A stretch of DNA of 64,000 nucleotides from Adiantum capillus-veneris (taxonomy: Eukaryota > Streptophyta > Polypodiopsida > Polypodiales > Pteridaceae): contig CM043952.1 of NCBI GenBank assembly GCA_014529385.2, positions 55,778,619-55,842,618 of the forward strand, written 5' to 3'. Below are positions 62,322 through 64,000 of this stretch, piece after piece. The translations under genes were made by a program, and so were the position numbers. How positions within the stretch are numbered: the first letter of the stretch is position 1; each line of letters starts with the position of its first letter. A model generated the notes under the pieces. It was not told the DNA's origin. It saw nothing but the letters and a program-made list of their open reading frames with translations, and made no database searches.

Positions 62322-63532
62322 TGTAAGGTGCAGCAGAAGTGAATGTTGAACTTTGCTCAAGATGAGTGCTCCGAACTGTGCTCAAGGTTCCTTTTACTTA
62401 CGGAAGGGAGAGCCTTCCGTTCCTTTAGTGAGAGAGTGTAAATGATCACAAACAAAGTGGTAAACACTGTGAATGAAGGTGCTGAGACTAAGAGATAGAG
62501 AGAGAAGAATACGACACTAGAATGTTGTCAAACCCTCCTCCGAAGGCCCCACTCTCTATGGCGAGAGCGGTCTACTATTGATTGCACAAATCTCTACAAT
62601 GCTTGGACTTGCCGACGATGTCGACGACGATGAGAACGACGACGAGACGGGCTGAAATCTGAAAATGCTAAGGGCTGAAATCTGCAAATCTTTATCTGCT
62701 GAATTCTGACTCTATGTCGGTGACGATGTCGATGGCGACGATGCAACGACGACGCGCTGAAAACGCAGATACTGAAATCCGCGTTTTCCGGGCTGAGACT
62801 GCAAACTTCGCGCGATCTGACCGTGCAACGAGGATCTGCTGCTGCAAGAAGGTGAGATCTGCGAGGTTCGAGACTTGTTCTGCTGTGTCTAAGTGCTGAA
62901 AACTGAAAACGCTGGTGGTTCTTGGGATTCCGTCGCGGTGAATCTGCAAAACGCTGACGTGTTATGCTGATGCAAAAACGCTAGGGCTGAAAATCGTTTG
63001 CTGCGGTGGGAATCTGCTAACGCTAGGAAACCTGTTGTGTTGTTGTCGCCAGGGCTGATTTGCTGAACAAAAACGCCAGGGCTGGTCTTGATCCAAAAGT
63101 GCTAGCTTCTCTGCTGTGATGCGAAAACGCTAGAGCATCTTGGGGATCCTGCTGAGAAGTTGCCTGTTGAGCAAGTGCTCCTGCTGCCTCTTCTACTGTG
63201 GAATGCTAGCGCTAGGTTTCTTATATACAAGCTTGAGAAAATTGCCCTACCCAGTTCCCAACAAAAGTCACTTCAAAATAATAAGTGAAAAATGTCAAAA
63301 ATAGGATAAATAGGTCTATGCACTGTAAAAATGCTCCTAATGGGTTCTGATGGAAATATGATAATCATGCTGTGTGCAACCAGAGGATATGCATCTACTC
63401 TTAAGTGTCTGGACATGCACGGTCTGCAAACAGATCACAAAAGTGCCATACCAATTCCTAATCTAACTGAACTGAATCCATGTAATGAAGTAGCTTGTCC
63501 ACGTACACATAGGGTTAGATGTGCACGTGACA
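62322..63532 (-). mobile_element. X1 5' LTR
   Basis: 1211 bp, TGTAAGGTGCAG to GCACGTGACA on the plus strand. It has the same internal motifs as the 3' LTR, with small substitutions and indels between the two, so the insertion is not very recent. Confidence 0.92.
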
Positions 63533-63537
63533 TCTTT
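63533..63537. repeat. X1 target duplication, right
   Basis: TCTTT, identical to 59209-59213. Confidence 0.9.
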
Positions 63538-64000
63538 CTTTGCACTCGTGATCCAAGTCTACCTTTCTTTCTTCGCGCTCGCGATCCAAGACTGCCTTTC
63601 TTTCTTCGGCCGCCAAGTGCACTTGATCACGCTCGCGATCCAAGGTTGGGCGTTGCGCCTCTTGTTGAAACATTATGTCCATCATCGACTTGATCAAAGC
63701 CTCCATAGGATTTGGTGCAACCCGTGGCATAGATGGGGAAGGGGGACGTTCGAAAAAAATTCTCCTGTGGGGAAAATTCTTCTTCACCACCTCCATGCTC
63801 ATCACCTTCACGCAAAGTATCCATTCGGCTTCAGGTGATAATCATACACTGAGATCTTGGGTACTTAAGTTCTCAAGGAACTTGGGTTCTTGAGGTTCTT
63901 TGGTTCTTGAGGTTCTTGGTTCTTGAGGTTCTTGAGTTCTTGAGGTCTTGAGGTTCTTGAGTTCCTTAGCTTGTAATTGGTGTTTGAGAAGGCTTTTCTC
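63538..64000 (-). pseudogene. X2 Gag N-terminal part, continues beyond the window
   Basis: The minus strand reads DTLREGDEHGGGEEEFSP, a frame change, then ERPPSPSMPRVAPNPMEALI, FQQEAQRPTLDRERDQVHLA and AEERKAVLDREREERKVDLD, leading into the coiled-coil repeats on the far side of X1 (from 59208). EEEFSP..F.RP and P.PMEAL align with the X1 and X3 ORF starts. Bases 63850-64000 hold a run of CTTGAGGTTCTTGG-type repeats also seen upstream of the X3 and X1 ORFs. Confidence 0.7.

Larger units (their letters stand above)
59214..63532 (-). mobile_element. Element X1, complete non-autonomous LTR element
   Basis: 4.3 kb on the minus strand: 5' LTR 62322-63532, primer-binding site 62309-62320, internal 60379-62321 (1.94 kb), polypurine tract 60379-60391, 3' LTR 59214-60378. 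Flanked by the perfect target duplication TCTTT. It interrupts the gag of X2, whose coding text resumes at 63538. It encodes only the charged N-terminal ORF, with no capsid, zinc knuckle, protease, RT or integrase. Confidence 0.92.
50617..64000 (-). mobile_element. Element X2 (X family), Gag-protease LTR element, runs off the window
   Basis: Minus-strand LTR element. 3' LTR 50617-56266 (interrupted by LINE A 50817-55262), polypurine tract 56267-56279, protease about 57420-57850, gag about 57900-59208 continuing at 63538-64000 after the X1 insertion. No RT, RNase H or integrase text is seen between protease and 3' LTR. Its 5' LTR must lie beyond base 64000. It resembles described gag-only non-autonomous LTR elements (TR-GAG type), with a protease remnant in addition. 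Confidence 0.75.

Overview
The window reads as a gene-poor, repeat-packed stretch of a land-plant nuclear genome. I found no convincing host gene, tRNA, rRNA or CRISPR array. Almost everything recognisable is retrotransposon: Ty3/gypsy elements with chromodomain-like C-termini (chromovirus type), LTR elements whose primer site matches the 3' end of plant initiator-Met tRNA, and at least two kinds of LINE. Size, nesting and decay suggest a large-genome plant (fern, lycophyte or gymnosperm are plausible), but the sequence alone does not settle this.

Layout, left to right. 1-3000: a LINE (copy 1, +) split by a solo LTR (54-593) with 5-bp target duplications and ending at a (CT)n tract. 4140-7216: gypsy relic G1 (+). 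7731-16505: gypsy G2 (-), interrupted by an L1-like LINE, L2 (8437-13220, poly-A tail). 16506-26646: gypsy G3 (+), interrupted by LTR element T1 (19052-25015, duplication CATGA), which holds element X3 (-). 26647-31280: old decayed sequence with LINE and gypsy scraps. 31281-34117: LINE copies B and D joined through a (GA)n tract. 34118-38068: gypsy G5 (+), with the best preserved pol. 38069-38767: LTR fragments and (GA)n. 38768-48398: a LINE copy (E/C, -) split by gypsy G4 (39021-47631, -). 48399-50616: old unassigned DNA with a gypsy relic. 50617 to the window end: element X2 (-), whose 3' LTR holds the nearly intact LINE A (50817-55262) and whose gag holds X1 (59214-63532).

Inferred functional grouping. 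X2 carries Gag, a zinc knuckle and a protease but no reverse transcriptase or integrase; X1 and X3 keep LTRs, primer site, polypurine tract and a charged N-terminal ORF. X1 and X3 therefore look like non-autonomous derivatives that would need another element's enzymes. T1 lacks pol as well. G2 and G5 share one LTR type, and G1, G3 and G4 share similar coding sequence.

Most notable observations: (1) one LINE family whose 3' ends repeatedly abut (GA/CT)n microsatellites, with an empty-site paralogue of the LINE A insertion present in the same window; (2) a short box (ATACCGAAAGGGGCGCC and flank) recurring eight times in at least four otherwise different LTR types; (3) Asp/His-rich coding repeats of variable copy number in the X family. 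Everything was read by eye without alignment software, so most boundaries are good to a few bases where TG..CA ends and target duplications are quoted, and only approximate elsewhere.
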